Assembly: GCF_004378355.1 (NCBI RefSeq)
Contig: NZ_SNUB01000001.1
Span: 124,001-188,000 of the forward strand
DNA from: Psychromonas algicola
GTDB taxonomy: Bacteria; Pseudomonadota; Gammaproteobacteria; Enterobacterales; Psychromonadaceae
Length of the DNA: 64,000 bases
Direction: 5' to 3'
The position numbers were made by a program, and so were the translations under genes. The notes beneath the pieces were generated by a model. The model saw nothing but the letters and a program-made list of their open reading frames with translations, had not been told where the DNA came from and searched no databases. This document shows, piece after piece, positions 9,275 to 18,926 of the stretch. How positions within the stretch are numbered: position 1 is the first letter of the stretch; each line of letters starts with the position of its first letter.

Positions 9275-11134
9275 ATGTCCTATTTATATAACCTTTTCAA
9301 AGGATTTTTCATTAAATCCTTCAAGTTAATTAATTACATTCGTTTATTTTCGCTCAATTTATTGTTTATTGTAGTTGTCGTTTTTATTCTATTTTCAATG
9401 GGTGACAACGAAAAAACAGTAAATATTGCTAAAAATTCTTACCTTAATCTTAATTTAAATGGTTTTATAGTTGAACAAAAACAGCCTGTTAATTTATCTC
9501 AACAGTTATCGAATCAATTATCTGGCAGTGACACAGAACCTGTTCAAGAGTTTGAAGTACAAGAGATTATTAACACGATTCAACATGCACAAAAAGATCC
9601 TAAAATAACAGGCCTAGTACTGCAGTTAGATGGATTAAGGTCTGGTAGTTTAAATCAATTAAGTGATATTGGTGAAGCTATCGAAGCATTTAAAACGTCC
9701 AATAAACCGGTATTTGCTTATTCTGATAACTTTTCACAAACTCAGTACTATTTAGCAGCTTACGCAGACCATATTACATTGGCACCAAACGGTGCAGTCT
9801 TTTTACAAGGATATGCTGTAAATCGACTTTACTTTAAAGAGCTACTTAACCACTTATTAATCACTCCGCACATTTTCAAAGTGGGCATCTATAAGTCATT
9901 TGTTGAACCTTATACTGAAACTGAGATGTCTAATTACAGTAAAGAAGCAAATGCTCATTGGTTAAATCAATTATGGCAGCATTACATTACGCATGTATTA
10001 ACGCAGCGTAGTGACCGCGACAATCTAACAGCCTCCTCTGTCAATCCATCTTTAACAGAACTCAAATCGGCTTTTAGGTCCGTCTCTGGAGATACTGCAA
10101 AATATGCTTTAACTGTTGGTTTAGTAGATGAATTAAGTTTCTACGATCAATTTATGGAACAATTAACTGATACACAAGCAAATGATAACAAACTAAATAT
10201 CATTGATTACCAATATTATACGTCTACTGTGCCACCTAAATATCAATTTACTGGTGAAGACGCTCAAATAGCAGTCGTGCATGGTACGGGTGAAATTATC
10301 TCAGGCTATTCAGAGGGAAGTGAAATTGCCGATCAAAGTTTTAACGAACTATTGAAACAAGCATTAAATAATGCTCGCGTAAAAGCTGTTGTACTTCGTC
10401 TCGATACACCAGGAGGAAGTGCTTTTGCATCTGAAAATATTCGTCAACAAGTGCTAGCGCTAAAAGCGGCCGGTAAAAAAGTAGTCGTTTCTATGGGATC
10501 AGTAACGGCATCGGGTGGATATTGGATCGCCGCTTCTGCTGATAAAGTCGTCGCTTCTCGCACAACCTTAACGGGCTCAATTGGTATCTTTGGAATGTTC
10601 GCCACCATTGATAAGTCACTTAATAAAATAGGTATATACAACGATGGTATAGCCACCAATGCACTATCGAACATTGGTATAACACAACCTTTAAATCCAG
10701 AGCTAGCTGAGATATTCCAAATTGGTATTGACAGTGGCTACGCAAACTTTTTAAAAGTCGTTTCAGAGGGTCGTAACCTTAGTTTAAAAGCAGTAGATAA
10801 AATTGCACAGGGCAGAGTTTGGACTGGCGTAGATGGTTTAAACAATGGCTTAGTCGATGAATTAGGCAACCTACAATCTGCTATTGAATTAGCTGCTGAT
10901 TTGGCGAAGTTGGATAAATACGACACAATCAGTATTAAGCCGAAGACTTCTTCAAAACAAGCGTTTATAAACGAGTTTTTTGCCCAATCAATTAGTTTAT
11001 TGCCAAAAGGGATTATTTCAGCATCGCCTTTAACATCCTTATTAACAGAGGTAGATAAACAAGCTAATTTAGCTCTGCGACTTAATGATCCTCAAAATAG
11101 GTTTGTTTACTGTACTTTTTGCCAAATAAAATAG
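9275..11134 (+). CDS. sppA: Signal peptide peptidase SppA (67-kDa type)
   Basis: Membrane-bound serine protease that degrades cleaved signal peptides at the periplasmic face. 619 residues, like E. coli SppA (618), with an N-terminal membrane anchor near 18-42 and the two tandem SppA domains of the long form. The general base is Lys207 in VGIYKSFVEPYT in the first half; the nucleophile is Ser413 in VTASGGYWIAAS in the second. The dyad is complete. SD GGAG precedes the ATG. It converges toward ndh together with the following small gene. Confidence 0.95.
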   Translation: MSYLYNLFKGFFIKSFKLINYIRLFSLNLLFIVVVVFILFSMGDNEKTVNIAKNSYLNLNLNGFIVEQKQPVNLSQQLSNQLSGSDTEPVQEFEVQEIINTIQHAQKDPKITGLVLQLDGLRSGSLNQLSDIGEAIEAFKTSNKPVFAYSDNFSQTQYYLAAYADHITLAPNGAVFLQGYAVNRLYFKELLNHLLITPHIFKVGIYKSFVEPYTETEMSNYSKEANAHWLNQLWQHYITHVLTQRSDRDNLTASSVNPSLTELKSAFRSVSGDTAKYALTVGLVDELSFYDQFMEQLTDTQANDNKLNIIDYQYYTSTVPPKYQFTGEDAQIAVVHGTGEIISGYSEGSEIADQSFNELLKQALNNARVKAVVLRLDTPGGSAFASENIRQQVLALKAAGKKVVVSMGSVTASGGYWIAASADKVVASRTTLTGSIGIFGMFATIDKSLNKIGIYNDGIATNALSNIGITQPLNPELAEIFQIGIDSGYANFLKVVSEGRNLSLKAVDKIAQGRVWTGVDGLNNGLVDELGNLQSAIELAADLAKLDKYDTISIKPKTSSKQAFINEFFAQSISLLPKGIISASPLTSLLTEVDKQANLALRLNDPQNRFVYCTFCQIK

Positions 11135-11255
11135 CGTCATTGTCAGCAATAAATAAAATTAATTTTTGCGCTGACAAAAAGCTCCATTAAAAGTGAAAAT
11201 TGGTCTGCTGAAAAGCATAATGATTAAATAAGCTATTGATATCACACGAGTCAAA

Positions 11256-11732
11256 ATGAAAATGAAACACCGACTATATGCTTTAAAGTATTACACTGAA
11301 TCTGGTGATTTAAAATCTCCACCCGTTTTATTCTATTTATTAGTATTTTTATCTAGAACGTGGATATTCCTGATTTTTTCGTTAGCATCAAGTCAAACAG
11401 GTAATGATATTTTAACGTTATTTTATCCTGATAAAGCGCATTTTTATTCAGGCCTATTGGTTGGATTAATACCGCTGATCGTTTTTATCGTTTCAGGTCG
11501 GCGTCATGCACAGGATGGTTGGGCGTTAAAGTACTGGCCATATTGTTTTTATTTACTATTGTTCAGTATTATTGGTGATCTCAGTTTACAACTCTATTAC
11601 TTATATTTAGACAACTTCCAGTATTCAATCTCGGCATCGTTACAACTTGTGATCATTTTATGGAGTTGTCTATATATAACTAAAAGCAAACATCTTATCG
11701 ATTCATTTCAAAAGATAAGAAACAAAAACTAG
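11256..11732 (+). CDS. DUF2919 (YfeZ-like) membrane protein
   Basis: 158 residues with four hydrophobic segments (about 25-43, 65-80, 92-115 and 125-143). The opening [19 protein letters not shown] and the central [10 protein letters not shown] resemble the DUF2919/YfeZ family of inner-membrane proteins of unknown function. Its 3' end overlaps the ndh stop by 4 bp tail-to-tail, so transcription of the two collides. Confidence 0.75.
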   Translation: MKMKHRLYALKYYTESGDLKSPPVLFYLLVFLSRTWIFLIFSLASSQTGNDILTLFYPDKAHFYSGLLVGLIPLIVFIVSGRRHAQDGWALKYWPYCFYLLLFSIIGDLSLQLYYLYLDNFQYSISASLQLVIILWSCLYITKSKHLIDSFQKIRNKN

Positions 11733-13015
11733 TGTAATTTAAGTCTTGGTCGTAATACACGATTAATACGTTCAACCAAGGTCATCAATGCAGTGCGAAG
11801 ATAACCATGTAAGGCGACTTGATGCATTCGATAAAGGGATATATAAACTACCCTTGCAATACGCCCTTCTATCATCATAGAGCCTTTCATTAGATTGCCC
11901 ATTAAACTGCCCACTGTGCTGTAATTACTTAAAGAAACCAGCGAACCGTAATCAGTGTATTTGTAATCAGCAAGTGGCTTATTATTTAAAGATGCAATGA
12001 TGTTTTTACCAACAGCAGATGCCATTTGATGCGCGGATTGAGCTCTAGGCGGCACAAACCCACCTTCAGGTAATGCGCAGCTTGCACAATCTCCAATAGC
12101 ATAAATATTTTTATCTAACGTTGTTTGTAAGGTAGGTTTAACAATAAGTTGATTAACTCGATTTGTTTCTAACCCTGCTAGCTCCTTGAGGTAATCCGGC
12201 GCTTTAATGCCTGCGGCCCAGACTATCAAATCCGCTTTAATTAATTCACCAGATTTAGTCAACAGCCCTTCTTTATTGGCTTCAACGACCATAGTTTGTG
12301 TACGAATATCAACACCTAGCTTAATTAACTCTTGATGAGCTGATGCCGAAATTCGTTTCGGTAAGGCGGGTAAAATTGAATCGCCAGCCTCCACTAAACT
12401 GACATGTAAATCGGCGCTATTAATATGCTCAAAGCCATAACGAGAAACCTGTTTCAGTGAATTATATAACTCAGCGGAAAGTTCAACACCTGTAGCACCT
12501 GCACCAATAATCGCAATATTGACGGATTTGGTTTCTTTAACAGCTAATTGCAAATATTTATTCAACATACGATGATGGAATTTTTTAGCTTGATCTGGGC
12601 TATCTAAAAAGATGCAATTTTCCTTCACACCTTTGGTATTAAAATCATTACTTACACTACCTAATGCCATCACCAGAATATCATAGTCTAACTGACTTTC
12701 AGGCAAAATCATGTTGCCCTCTTCATCATATAAAGGATCCAATGAAATTGAATTTTTTGTTCTATCTAAATGTCGCATTGCACCTAATTTAAAATCAAAA
12801 TAATGATTTTTAGCATGTGCACGATAACTTACTGCGTCGATACCATCATCTAAAGAACCTGCCGCAACTTCATGTAATAGAGGTTTCCATAAATGAGTTC
12901 TGTTTTTATCGACTAATGTAATGTGCGCTTTTTTCTTCTTGCCGAGTTTATGACCCAGCTTTGTAGCAAGCTCTAAACCGCCAGCACCACCGCCAACAAT
13001 AACAATTTTCTTCAT
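11729..13015 (-). CDS. ndh: Type II NADH:quinone oxidoreductase Ndh
   Basis: Single-subunit FAD enzyme that passes electrons from NADH to quinone without pumping protons. 428 residues with two Rossmann motifs, [12 protein letters not shown] for FAD at the N-terminus and [15 protein letters not shown] for NADH near 167, plus a NDH-2-like YAIGDCA motif for FAD. The C-terminal amphipathic and hydrophobic part would attach it to the membrane. It ends the run nagZ-ycfP-ndh, the same order as in E. coli. The terminator upstream of it suggests it has its own promoter. Confidence 0.95.
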   Translation of the reverse strand: MKKIVIVGGGAGGLELATKLGHKLGKKKKAHITLVDKNRTHLWKPLLHEVAAGSLDDGIDAVSYRAHAKNHYFDFKLGAMRHLDRTKNSISLDPLYDEEGNMILPESQLDYDILVMALGSVSNDFNTKGVKENCIFLDSPDQAKKFHHRMLNKYLQLAVKETKSVNIAIIGAGATGVELSAELYNSLKQVSRYGFEHINSADLHVSLVEAGDSILPALPKRISASAHQELIKLGVDIRTQTMVVEANKEGLLTKSGELIKADLIVWAAGIKAPDYLKELAGLETNRVNQLIVKPTLQTTLDKNIYAIGDCASCALPEGGFVPPRAQSAHQMASAVGKNIIASLNNKPLADYKYTDYGSLVSLSNYSTVGSLMGNLMKGSMMIEGRIARVVYISLYRMHQVALHGYLRTALMTLVERINRVLRPRLKLH

Positions 13016-13065
13016 GACAACCTCGATTTTAAATTTGAGACTTAGATAAATTCAAATTCAAGATA

Positions 13066-13091
13066 TAAAAAAAGGCGACCTAAGTCACCTT
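13066..13091 (-). terminator. Terminator of ycfP
   Basis: On the minus strand, AAGGTGAC-TTAG-GTCGCCTT forms an 8-bp stem with one G-T pair, followed by seven T. It lies between ycfP and ndh. Confidence 0.8.
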
Positions 13092-13114
13092 CTTATTTGC
13101 AATTTTACTTTTAA

Positions 13115-13654
13115 TTAACTTTCTTTAAACTTCTTCACTGTTTGTAGATGATGTGAAATATCGGTAAATTTATGGCCTTGCTTTTCATCGAAGATAATTG
13201 GGTAATATGGTGCTAATTCGTGCTTACTGACTTCGCTTCCTAATTCGTCATCAATTGTAGATAGAATACATAAGCAATTGCTTTTATTTTCTTCTCTAAA
13301 ATCATTCACACATTTAGTCTGTATATCTAGATACTCTTCAGGCCATTCAATACGCCCAACCATATTATCTTCAGGATGAATATTAGGATTGAAAATAACT
13401 TGTTTAATGCCGCATAAAAAGCCTATACGTTCACTCCAATAACCACCTAAACCAACACCACAAATAAGAGGTGACTCATCATCGCTGTTTTGAACATGAT
13501 TATGTACTTCTTTTAGGATATGACTCATATCTAATTTAGGATGAATGGTGCTGTAATGAACAAAGCGAACATCTGGATCAATAAATTTAAGTTGCATCAC
13601 TTTTTCGTGATTACCTGGGCTGGTTGCATCGAAACCGTGTAAATAAATGATCAT
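13115..13654 (-). CDS. ycfP: YcfP family esterase-like protein
   Basis: 179 residues, closely resembling E. coli YcfP (180 aa) along its length: MIIYLHGFD at the start, [31 protein letters not shown] and the C-terminal [12 protein letters not shown]. It has an alpha/beta-hydrolase outline, but the nucleophile-elbow position reads GVGLGG, lacking Ser, so hydrolase activity is doubtful. The family is linked only by position to nagZ and cell-wall recycling; function unknown. Conserved order nagZ-ycfP-ndh. Confidence 0.92.
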   Translation of the reverse strand: MIIYLHGFDATSPGNHEKVMQLKFIDPDVRFVHYSTIHPKLDMSHILKEVHNHVQNSDDESPLICGVGLGGYWSERIGFLCGIKQVIFNPNIHPEDNMVGRIEWPEEYLDIQTKCVNDFREENKSNCLCILSTIDDELGSEVSKHELAPYYPIIFDEKQGHKFTDISHHLQTVKKFKES

Positions 13655-13756
13655 GTTTTAATCCACCTTAGTGATTTTGTACAATTATTTAATATCGTAT
13701 TTATTTTTTGTAGTCTATTAAAATTATTAGAGAGTGCAAGTACTCGCACTTGCTAT

Positions 13757-14773
13757 TTAGACTCGCTCTGCAAACTCTAATAACAAACGCTTACTATCTG
13801 TCCAATTACTATTTTTAGATAAAGGTAAAGAGAGCTTACTCTTATCTGCAAGTAATGAGGTGATTATTGATTCATTCGATTTATTAGATACTTGCAAACC
13901 ATCTAATATAGTTAACGCCGCAGCGGGATCATTACAGGCCAATATAAGATCACAACCTGCATCAAGAGCCGCTTTTGTTCTAGATAAATGGTTTCCTACA
14001 AAACTCGCGCCATGCATTGAAATATCATCGCTAATAATTGCACCTGTAAAACCAAGCGTTTGTTTTAATATTTTTTGTAACCAAAATTCAGAGAAACCAC
14101 AAGGTAATTCATCACATTGTGAATAAACAACATGGGATGGCATTACAGCATCCAATTGGTTGTTATTAATCAAGGTTTTAAATGGTTGCATATCATTGTT
14201 GAAGATATCTTCACTAGAACGATTATCAACAGGAAGCGCGATATGAGAGTCTGCTTTTACACTACCATGTCCAGGAAAGTGTTTACCTGTGCTTGGCATT
14301 CCAGCGAGTCTCATACCATCTATATAGCAACTGGCAAGCTGTGCAACTTCAAGCTTATCACTGCTAAATGAACGCTCTTTAATAACATCTGAAATGCCAT
14401 TTAAATCTAATACAGGAGCAAAACTTAAATCAATATCGCAGGCGATTAATTCACTTGCCATAACAAAAGCACTCGCTTTGGCTAATAACATAGCTTGTTC
14501 GATAGATTCTGACTTTACCAATAAGTCACCACAAGCCGGTAACTCAGTAAAGCCATCTCGAAATCGCTGAACTCTCCCACCTTCATGATCAACGCCAATA
14601 ATAAGTTGCTGTTTAGCATGTAAGCGAATTTGTTGTACGAGTTCTTTTAATTGAACAAGATTACTAAAATTACGAGTAAATAGAATAACACCTGCTACGA
14701 GTGGATGAGCTAGATATTCTTTCTCTTCAGTACTTAAGGTGTCCCCTTGTACATCCAAAATAATTGAGCGCAT
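13757..14773 (-). CDS. nagZ: Beta-N-acetylhexosaminidase NagZ
   Basis: Cytosolic glycoside hydrolase family 3 enzyme that removes GlcNAc from anhydro-muropeptides in peptidoglycan recycling; in some relatives this affects ampC induction. 338 residues (E. coli 341). Signature segments are GVDHEGGRVQRFRDGFTELP, the catalytic His loop KHFPGHGSVKADSH, and the nucleophile Asp in SDDISMHGA. All key residues are present. First gene of the nagZ-ycfP run. Confidence 0.96.
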   Translation of the reverse strand: MRSIILDVQGDTLSTEEKEYLAHPLVAGVILFTRNFSNLVQLKELVQQIRLHAKQQLIIGVDHEGGRVQRFRDGFTELPACGDLLVKSESIEQAMLLAKASAFVMASELIACDIDLSFAPVLDLNGISDVIKERSFSSDKLEVAQLASCYIDGMRLAGMPSTGKHFPGHGSVKADSHIALPVDNRSSEDIFNNDMQPFKTLINNNQLDAVMPSHVVYSQCDELPCGFSEFWLQKILKQTLGFTGAIISDDISMHGASFVGNHLSRTKAALDAGCDLILACNDPAAALTILDGLQVSNKSNESIITSLLADKSKLSLPLSKNSNWTDSKRLLLEFAERV

Positions 14774-14791
14774 AACTTTTCCATTTTATTC

Positions 14792-14815
14792 AAAAAAGCC
14801 AGCATTGCTGGCTTT
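14792..14815 (-). terminator. Terminator of fimV
   Basis: AAAGCCAGC/GCTGGCTTT 9-bp stem with a 3-nt loop. On the minus strand it is followed by a T run (complement of 14792-14797). It lies 33 bp past the fimV stop. Confidence 0.85.
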
Positions 14816-14847
14816 AAAATAACTGTTTGAATGATTAATTAAATTGT

Positions 14848-17800
14848 TTATTTAATTTTAGAAAACAGTTTTTGTACTTCTTTTAATTGATCGTCTTTTG
14901 CTGTTTCGAGTAATGACGTTAGAATTTCTGTTGCGCCATTGATTTCATCTATTTCTAAATAAGCTCTCGCTAAATCTAATTTAGCAGCAATACCACCTTC
15001 GTCGATATCAAATTCAGAGAATGATTCTACAACATCAGGAAATTCGTCTAGACCAATGTCCAAATTGAAATCTTCGTTAACATCATTACTTTCATTGCTT
15101 TCTAGCAAGGTATTGATATCAATAAAACCATCATTTTCTTTATCGATACTAGGTAATGGAACATCTTCATTGAAAGCAACATCACCTAATTGTTTAGCCA
15201 ATGTATCATGGTCAGATAATTCTTCACCTGCGTCTAATTCAGAAATGCTTTCATCAACGTTTTTTAAATTCGAGAAGTCAACATTTTCAAACTCGCTTAA
15301 ATCTTCTACTTCATCTACAACAGGTGTTTCAGTTGAGAACTTATCTAAGCTTTCACTAGGCATTTCTGTTTCAGAAAAACTATTTTCTGCGGCATTAGCT
15401 AATTGATTTTGAAATACAGCTTCAAAATTAGCTTCATCTACGCTAGTAATTTTTTCTTCAGGTAAAGTATCAAGTTCATTACTAATATCTGTGTTAGCTA
15501 ATTCTTGTAATTCATCTTTGATTTCATTAGGTAATTCAGCTTCTAACAGAGCTTCAAAATCATCCTCAATATCATTGCTTAGCTCAAGGTCTGATAAGGT
15601 ATCAAGATCTTCGTCTGTTTCATTTGTTAATTCAATGTCAGATAAAGTATCGATATCTTCTTCAATATCGTTTGCTAACTCTGTTTCAGATAAGTCAGCA
15701 TCACTTTCCTCTCCAATATCATTAGTTAACTCAGTGTCAAATAAATCAGCATCGATTTCTTCTTCAACATCATTTGTTAATTCTGTTTCAGATAATTCAG
15801 TATCAGCTTCTTCTTCAACATCATTTGTTAATTCTGTTTCAGATAATTCAGCTTCGACTTCTTCTTCAACATCATTTGTTAATTCTGTTTCAGATAATTC
15901 AGCATCGACTTCTTCTTCAACATCACTTGTTAATTCTGTTTCAGGTAATTCAGCATCGATTTCTTCAACATCATTTGTTAATTCTGTTTCAGATAATTCA
16001 GCATCGACTTCTTCTTCAACATCACTTGTTGATTCTGTCTCAGGTAATTCAGCATCGACTTCTTCTTCAACATCACTTGTTGATTCTGTCTCAGGTAATT
16101 CAGCATCGACTTCTTCTTCAACATCACTTGTTGATTCTGTCTCAGGTAATTCAGCATCGATTTCTTCAACATCATTTGTTAATTCAATTTCAGAGAGTGT
16201 ATCAATATCTTCTTCTGCATTGTTGATTAACTCAGTTTCAGATAAAGCATCGATATCATCTTCAAGATCATTTGTCAGTTCAGTTTCAGATAAAGCATCA
16301 ATATCTTCTTCAAAATCATTTGTTAACTCAATATCGGAAAGGTCATCCGTATTAGCAGAATCATGACTATCGATATCAAATGACTCTTCAATAACTTCAT
16401 TTAAAGCTTCAGTATTCTCTTCTACAACCTGCTCAACTTCAGTTGGAGTCTCAATGGCTTCTTCTAAAACAGGCTCTTCTGTCATAGCTTCTTCAAGCTC
16501 TGGTTCAATAGCCGTTTCTTCTGCCGCTTGCTCAACTTCAGTTGGAGTCTCAATGGCTTCTTCTAAAACAGGCTCTTCTGTCGTAGCTTCTTCAAGCTCT
16601 GGTTCAATAGCCGTTTCTTCTGCCGCTTGCTCAACTTCAGTTGGAGTCTCAATGGCTTCTTCTAAAACAGGCTCTTCTGTCGTAGCTTCTTCAAGCTCTG
16701 GTTCAATAGCCGTTTCTTCTGGCTCTACCACTTGTTCAACTTCAGTTGGAATCTCAATGGCTTCTTCTAAAACAGGCTCTTCTATAGCAACTTCTTCAAG
16801 CTCAGGCTCAACCTCTGGTTCAGCTTCAACCGCAGTGTCTTCAACCACTTGCCCAGCTTCGATAGCTGGCTCAGTAACAGACTCTTCAACTTCTTGTTCA
16901 ACGACTTCAACAGCAGGAGCTTCAGTTTCATCAACCGCTTCTAATGGCGTTTCAACATTAATTTCTTGATCAGTTGATGAATCAGGCTTTACATCATTAG
17001 TCGCCTCTGTCGCTATTTCATCTTCAGCTATATTTTCAGGTGAAATTTCCTGAGTTGTTTCATTTTCTTCTATAAGATCATCAGCATTTTCTGCTTCAGG
17101 GACTTGTTCTAAATCACTACCGATTAAATCAGCAGCATCATCAGATTCATCAGATTCAGAAGCTAATTGAGATTCCCACTCTGCGGCTAGATCTAGATCT
17201 TCTTGTGTTGATCCTTCTTCAGTAGGAAGGTCAATGTCAGATAATTCAATTGTCTCTTCATCACCAGAAATCAATGCTTCAATGTCAATTTCTTCGTCCG
17301 TTTCAACATCGTTATCATCTGAACCGTCATCTTCTGTAAAGAAATCCTCTTCTTCAGATAATGCACCAATACCAAATGGGTCATCTTCTGTGCCAACAAC
17401 TTCTTCAAATGGTGCGTCTTCAGGAATATCAACAGGATCGGGTTGTTCAGAGTCATCAACAATATCTAGTTCGATTTCTTCACTTAACTCTTCTGTTTCA
17501 AGTGTAACAGTCGGTTCGTTAACCTCAGGAACCACTGTCGGTTCATTAACTTCCTCTTGTTCTTCATCAGAATCAGACGAGAAATCAAGATCATCGTCAT
17601 AATCGTCATAATCGTCATCATCATCTTCAGAATCATCTAAATTATCAGTTAATAAATCGTCGAATTTACCCGACTGTTCCATCAAGGTAGCTGTAGATTC
17701 AGCCATTTCTTGTTCTTGTAATTCAAGCTCTCGTTTTGATTTGATTCGCATCATCATCACAAACAGAGCGATTAACAATAACATCGGAGAAATAATGGTA

Positions 17801-18792
17801 AGCAATAACGCAGTAACAGATGAAGTTATCATTTGTAATAATTCATTTATAAAGCCATCACCACTAAATGGAGGCTTAGCAAAAGAATCAATTTGTTCAC
17901 GATATTGATCAATTAAAGCTTGAAGTTCTAATTGAAGGTTTTCTTCTTCTTCAATTTGTTCACTAAGTAAGGTAATTTGGTCAGCTAGAGGTTGAATTTT
18001 GAGTTTCAAGCGCTGATTCATTTCAGTTACGTTTAATAACTGCTCATTAAGCAAAGTTAATTCTGCTTCTTGTTCCGCAATAAGTTTGTTAGCTTTTTCT
18101 AAAGCAATCTCAGTCCCACGTAATTTATCTTGATCAGTGACTTTGTTTTCAGGCGCTTTTACTATCTTTTCTTCCAGAGGAACAGCAGGCTCTGCGACAG
18201 GAGTTTTTTCAACTTTTTCTGCAGTTTTAGTGACTGGTGCTTTTGTTATTTCCGTAACTTTAGGCTCTGCCGTTTTGACAACCGCTTTAGGTTCTACTGG
18301 TTTAACAATAGGCTTAGTGACTGGCGGCTTTTTAACAGCGGCAGTCGTTACGTCTTTTTTAGTGACAGGCTTAACAACTGGTTTTTTAACAACAACAGGT
18401 TTGTTTGTATTTGAAGTTGTTCTCGTTGTTGAATTTTGAGCTGGATTTAATAGCGCTAAAGCTTCTTGGTCAGTCTGTTGTTCAATAAACTCTTTACTAG
18501 GGATAGTAATGATAGAGCCCGAGATGATTTTATTAATATCACCTTCAAAAAATGCCTCTGGATTAGATTTAAAAATAGCAACTAAAGTCTGATAAATAGA
18601 GACACTATTATCTGGGCGAAGCTCTGTAGAAACACCCCATAAAGTTTCAGTATTTTTAATCGGTCCATATTGAGCTTCTGTCAATATTTGACTTTCAGGT
18701 TCATCAGGGCCAATTATTTCAAGTCCCTGAATAATAGAGGTATTAAATAATAGTGGCAAACAGCAAACAAGACTAAGCAAAATGCGCTTCAT
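14848..18792 (-). CDS. fimV: FimV/HubP-type polar organiser protein
   Basis: A 1314-residue inner-membrane protein of the FimV/HubP family, which organises the cell pole (type IV pili, chemotaxis and chromosome-origin partners in Pseudomonas and Vibrio). Signal peptide at about 1-24; LysM-like FimV N-domain at about 40-100 (NTETLWGVSTELRPDNSVS); Lys/Pro/Thr linker with many KPVV/KPVT steps; coiled coil at about 225-305; membrane segment at about 320-345; a long, extremely acidic cytoplasmic region with two tandem-repeat arrays; and the conserved C-terminal FimV helix pair (KLDLARAYLEIDEINGATEIL). RBS AAGGAAC. It is longer than many homologues because of the repeats. Confidence 0.92.
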   Translation of the reverse strand: MKRILLSLVCCLPLLFNTSIIQGLEIIGPDEPESQILTEAQYGPIKNTETLWGVSTELRPDNSVSIYQTLVAIFKSNPEAFFEGDINKIISGSIITIPSKEFIEQQTDQEALALLNPAQNSTTRTTSNTNKPVVVKKPVVKPVTKKDVTTAAVKKPPVTKPIVKPVEPKAVVKTAEPKVTEITKAPVTKTAEKVEKTPVAEPAVPLEEKIVKAPENKVTDQDKLRGTEIALEKANKLIAEQEAELTLLNEQLLNVTEMNQRLKLKIQPLADQITLLSEQIEEEENLQLELQALIDQYREQIDSFAKPPFSGDGFINELLQMITSSVTALLLTIISPMLLLIALFVMMMRIKSKRELELQEQEMAESTATLMEQSGKFDDLLTDNLDDSEDDDDDYDDYDDDLDFSSDSDEEQEEVNEPTVVPEVNEPTVTLETEELSEEIELDIVDDSEQPDPVDIPEDAPFEEVVGTEDDPFGIGALSEEEDFFTEDDGSDDNDVETDEEIDIEALISGDEETIELSDIDLPTEEGSTQEDLDLAAEWESQLASESDESDDAADLIGSDLEQVPEAENADDLIEENETTQEISPENIAEDEIATEATNDVKPDSSTDQEINVETPLEAVDETEAPAVEVVEQEVEESVTEPAIEAGQVVEDTAVEAEPEVEPELEEVAIEEPVLEEAIEIPTEVEQVVEPEETAIEPELEEATTEEPVLEEAIETPTEVEQAAEETAIEPELEEATTEEPVLEEAIETPTEVEQAAEETAIEPELEEAMTEEPVLEEAIETPTEVEQVVEENTEALNEVIEESFDIDSHDSANTDDLSDIELTNDFEEDIDALSETELTNDLEDDIDALSETELINNAEEDIDTLSEIELTNDVEEIDAELPETESTSDVEEEVDAELPETESTSDVEEEVDAELPETESTSDVEEEVDAELSETELTNDVEEIDAELPETELTSDVEEEVDAELSETELTNDVEEEVEAELSETELTNDVEEEADTELSETELTNDVEEEIDADLFDTELTNDIGEESDADLSETELANDIEEDIDTLSDIELTNETDEDLDTLSDLELSNDIEDDFEALLEAELPNEIKDELQELANTDISNELDTLPEEKITSVDEANFEAVFQNQLANAAENSFSETEMPSESLDKFSTETPVVDEVEDLSEFENVDFSNLKNVDESISELDAGEELSDHDTLAKQLGDVAFNEDVPLPSIDKENDGFIDINTLLESNESNDVNEDFNLDIGLDEFPDVVESFSEFDIDEGGIAAKLDLARAYLEIDEINGATEILTSLLETAKDDQLKEVQKLFSKIK
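15540..16350 (-). repeat. About 17 tandem acidic 16-17-residue repeats inside fimV
   Basis: Units of the form VEEEVDAELPETESTSD follow one another (48-51 bp period). The core 15770-16190 is nearly identical at DNA level, including 51-bp units repeated without change around 16000-16150. The outer units are diverged (e.g. EEDIDALSETELTND, IEDDFEALLEAELPNE). This indicates recent expansion of an older array. Confidence 0.9.
16425..16830 (-). repeat. 99-bp tandem repeat inside fimV
   Basis: Three almost identical 99-bp units (marker GCTCAACTTC at 16431, 16530 and 16629) plus a diverged fourth copy offset by 105 bp. They encode a 33-residue unit containing ETAIEPELEEATTEEPVLEE. A single base change turns TTEEP into MTEEP in one copy. 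Confidence 0.92.
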
Positions 18793-18881
18793 AAATGTTC
18801 CTTGTACGGAAATAACGAGAAATAATATCCTTTAATAATAAACTAGGACAGTCACTACAAAACTTTTAAAGCATATTATAA

Positions 18882-18902
18882 GGCTAGAAATGAGATCTAG
18901 CC
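18882..18902 (-). terminator. Possible terminator after usg
   Basis: GGCTAGA/TCTAGCC 7-bp stem with a 7-nt loop, 25-45 bp past the usg stop. On the minus strand it is followed by TTATAATATGCTTT, only a loose T-rich tract. That tract could instead be part of a fimV promoter (TATAAT). Confidence 0.4.
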
Positions 18903-18926
18903 CACTTAAACGATTATACGTCAACC

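Noticed and set aside
15491-16366. Long Ser-rich open frame (291 codons) on the plus strand opposite fimV
   Set aside because: It is the antisense reading of the acidic GAA/GAT-rich repeats, which lack stops in that frame; no ribosome site or family. The same holds for 16454-16969 and 15774-16226.
15540-16830. Regular repeats that might be taken for a CRISPR array
   Set aside because: The repeats are in frame, contiguous and coding within fimV, without unique spacers.
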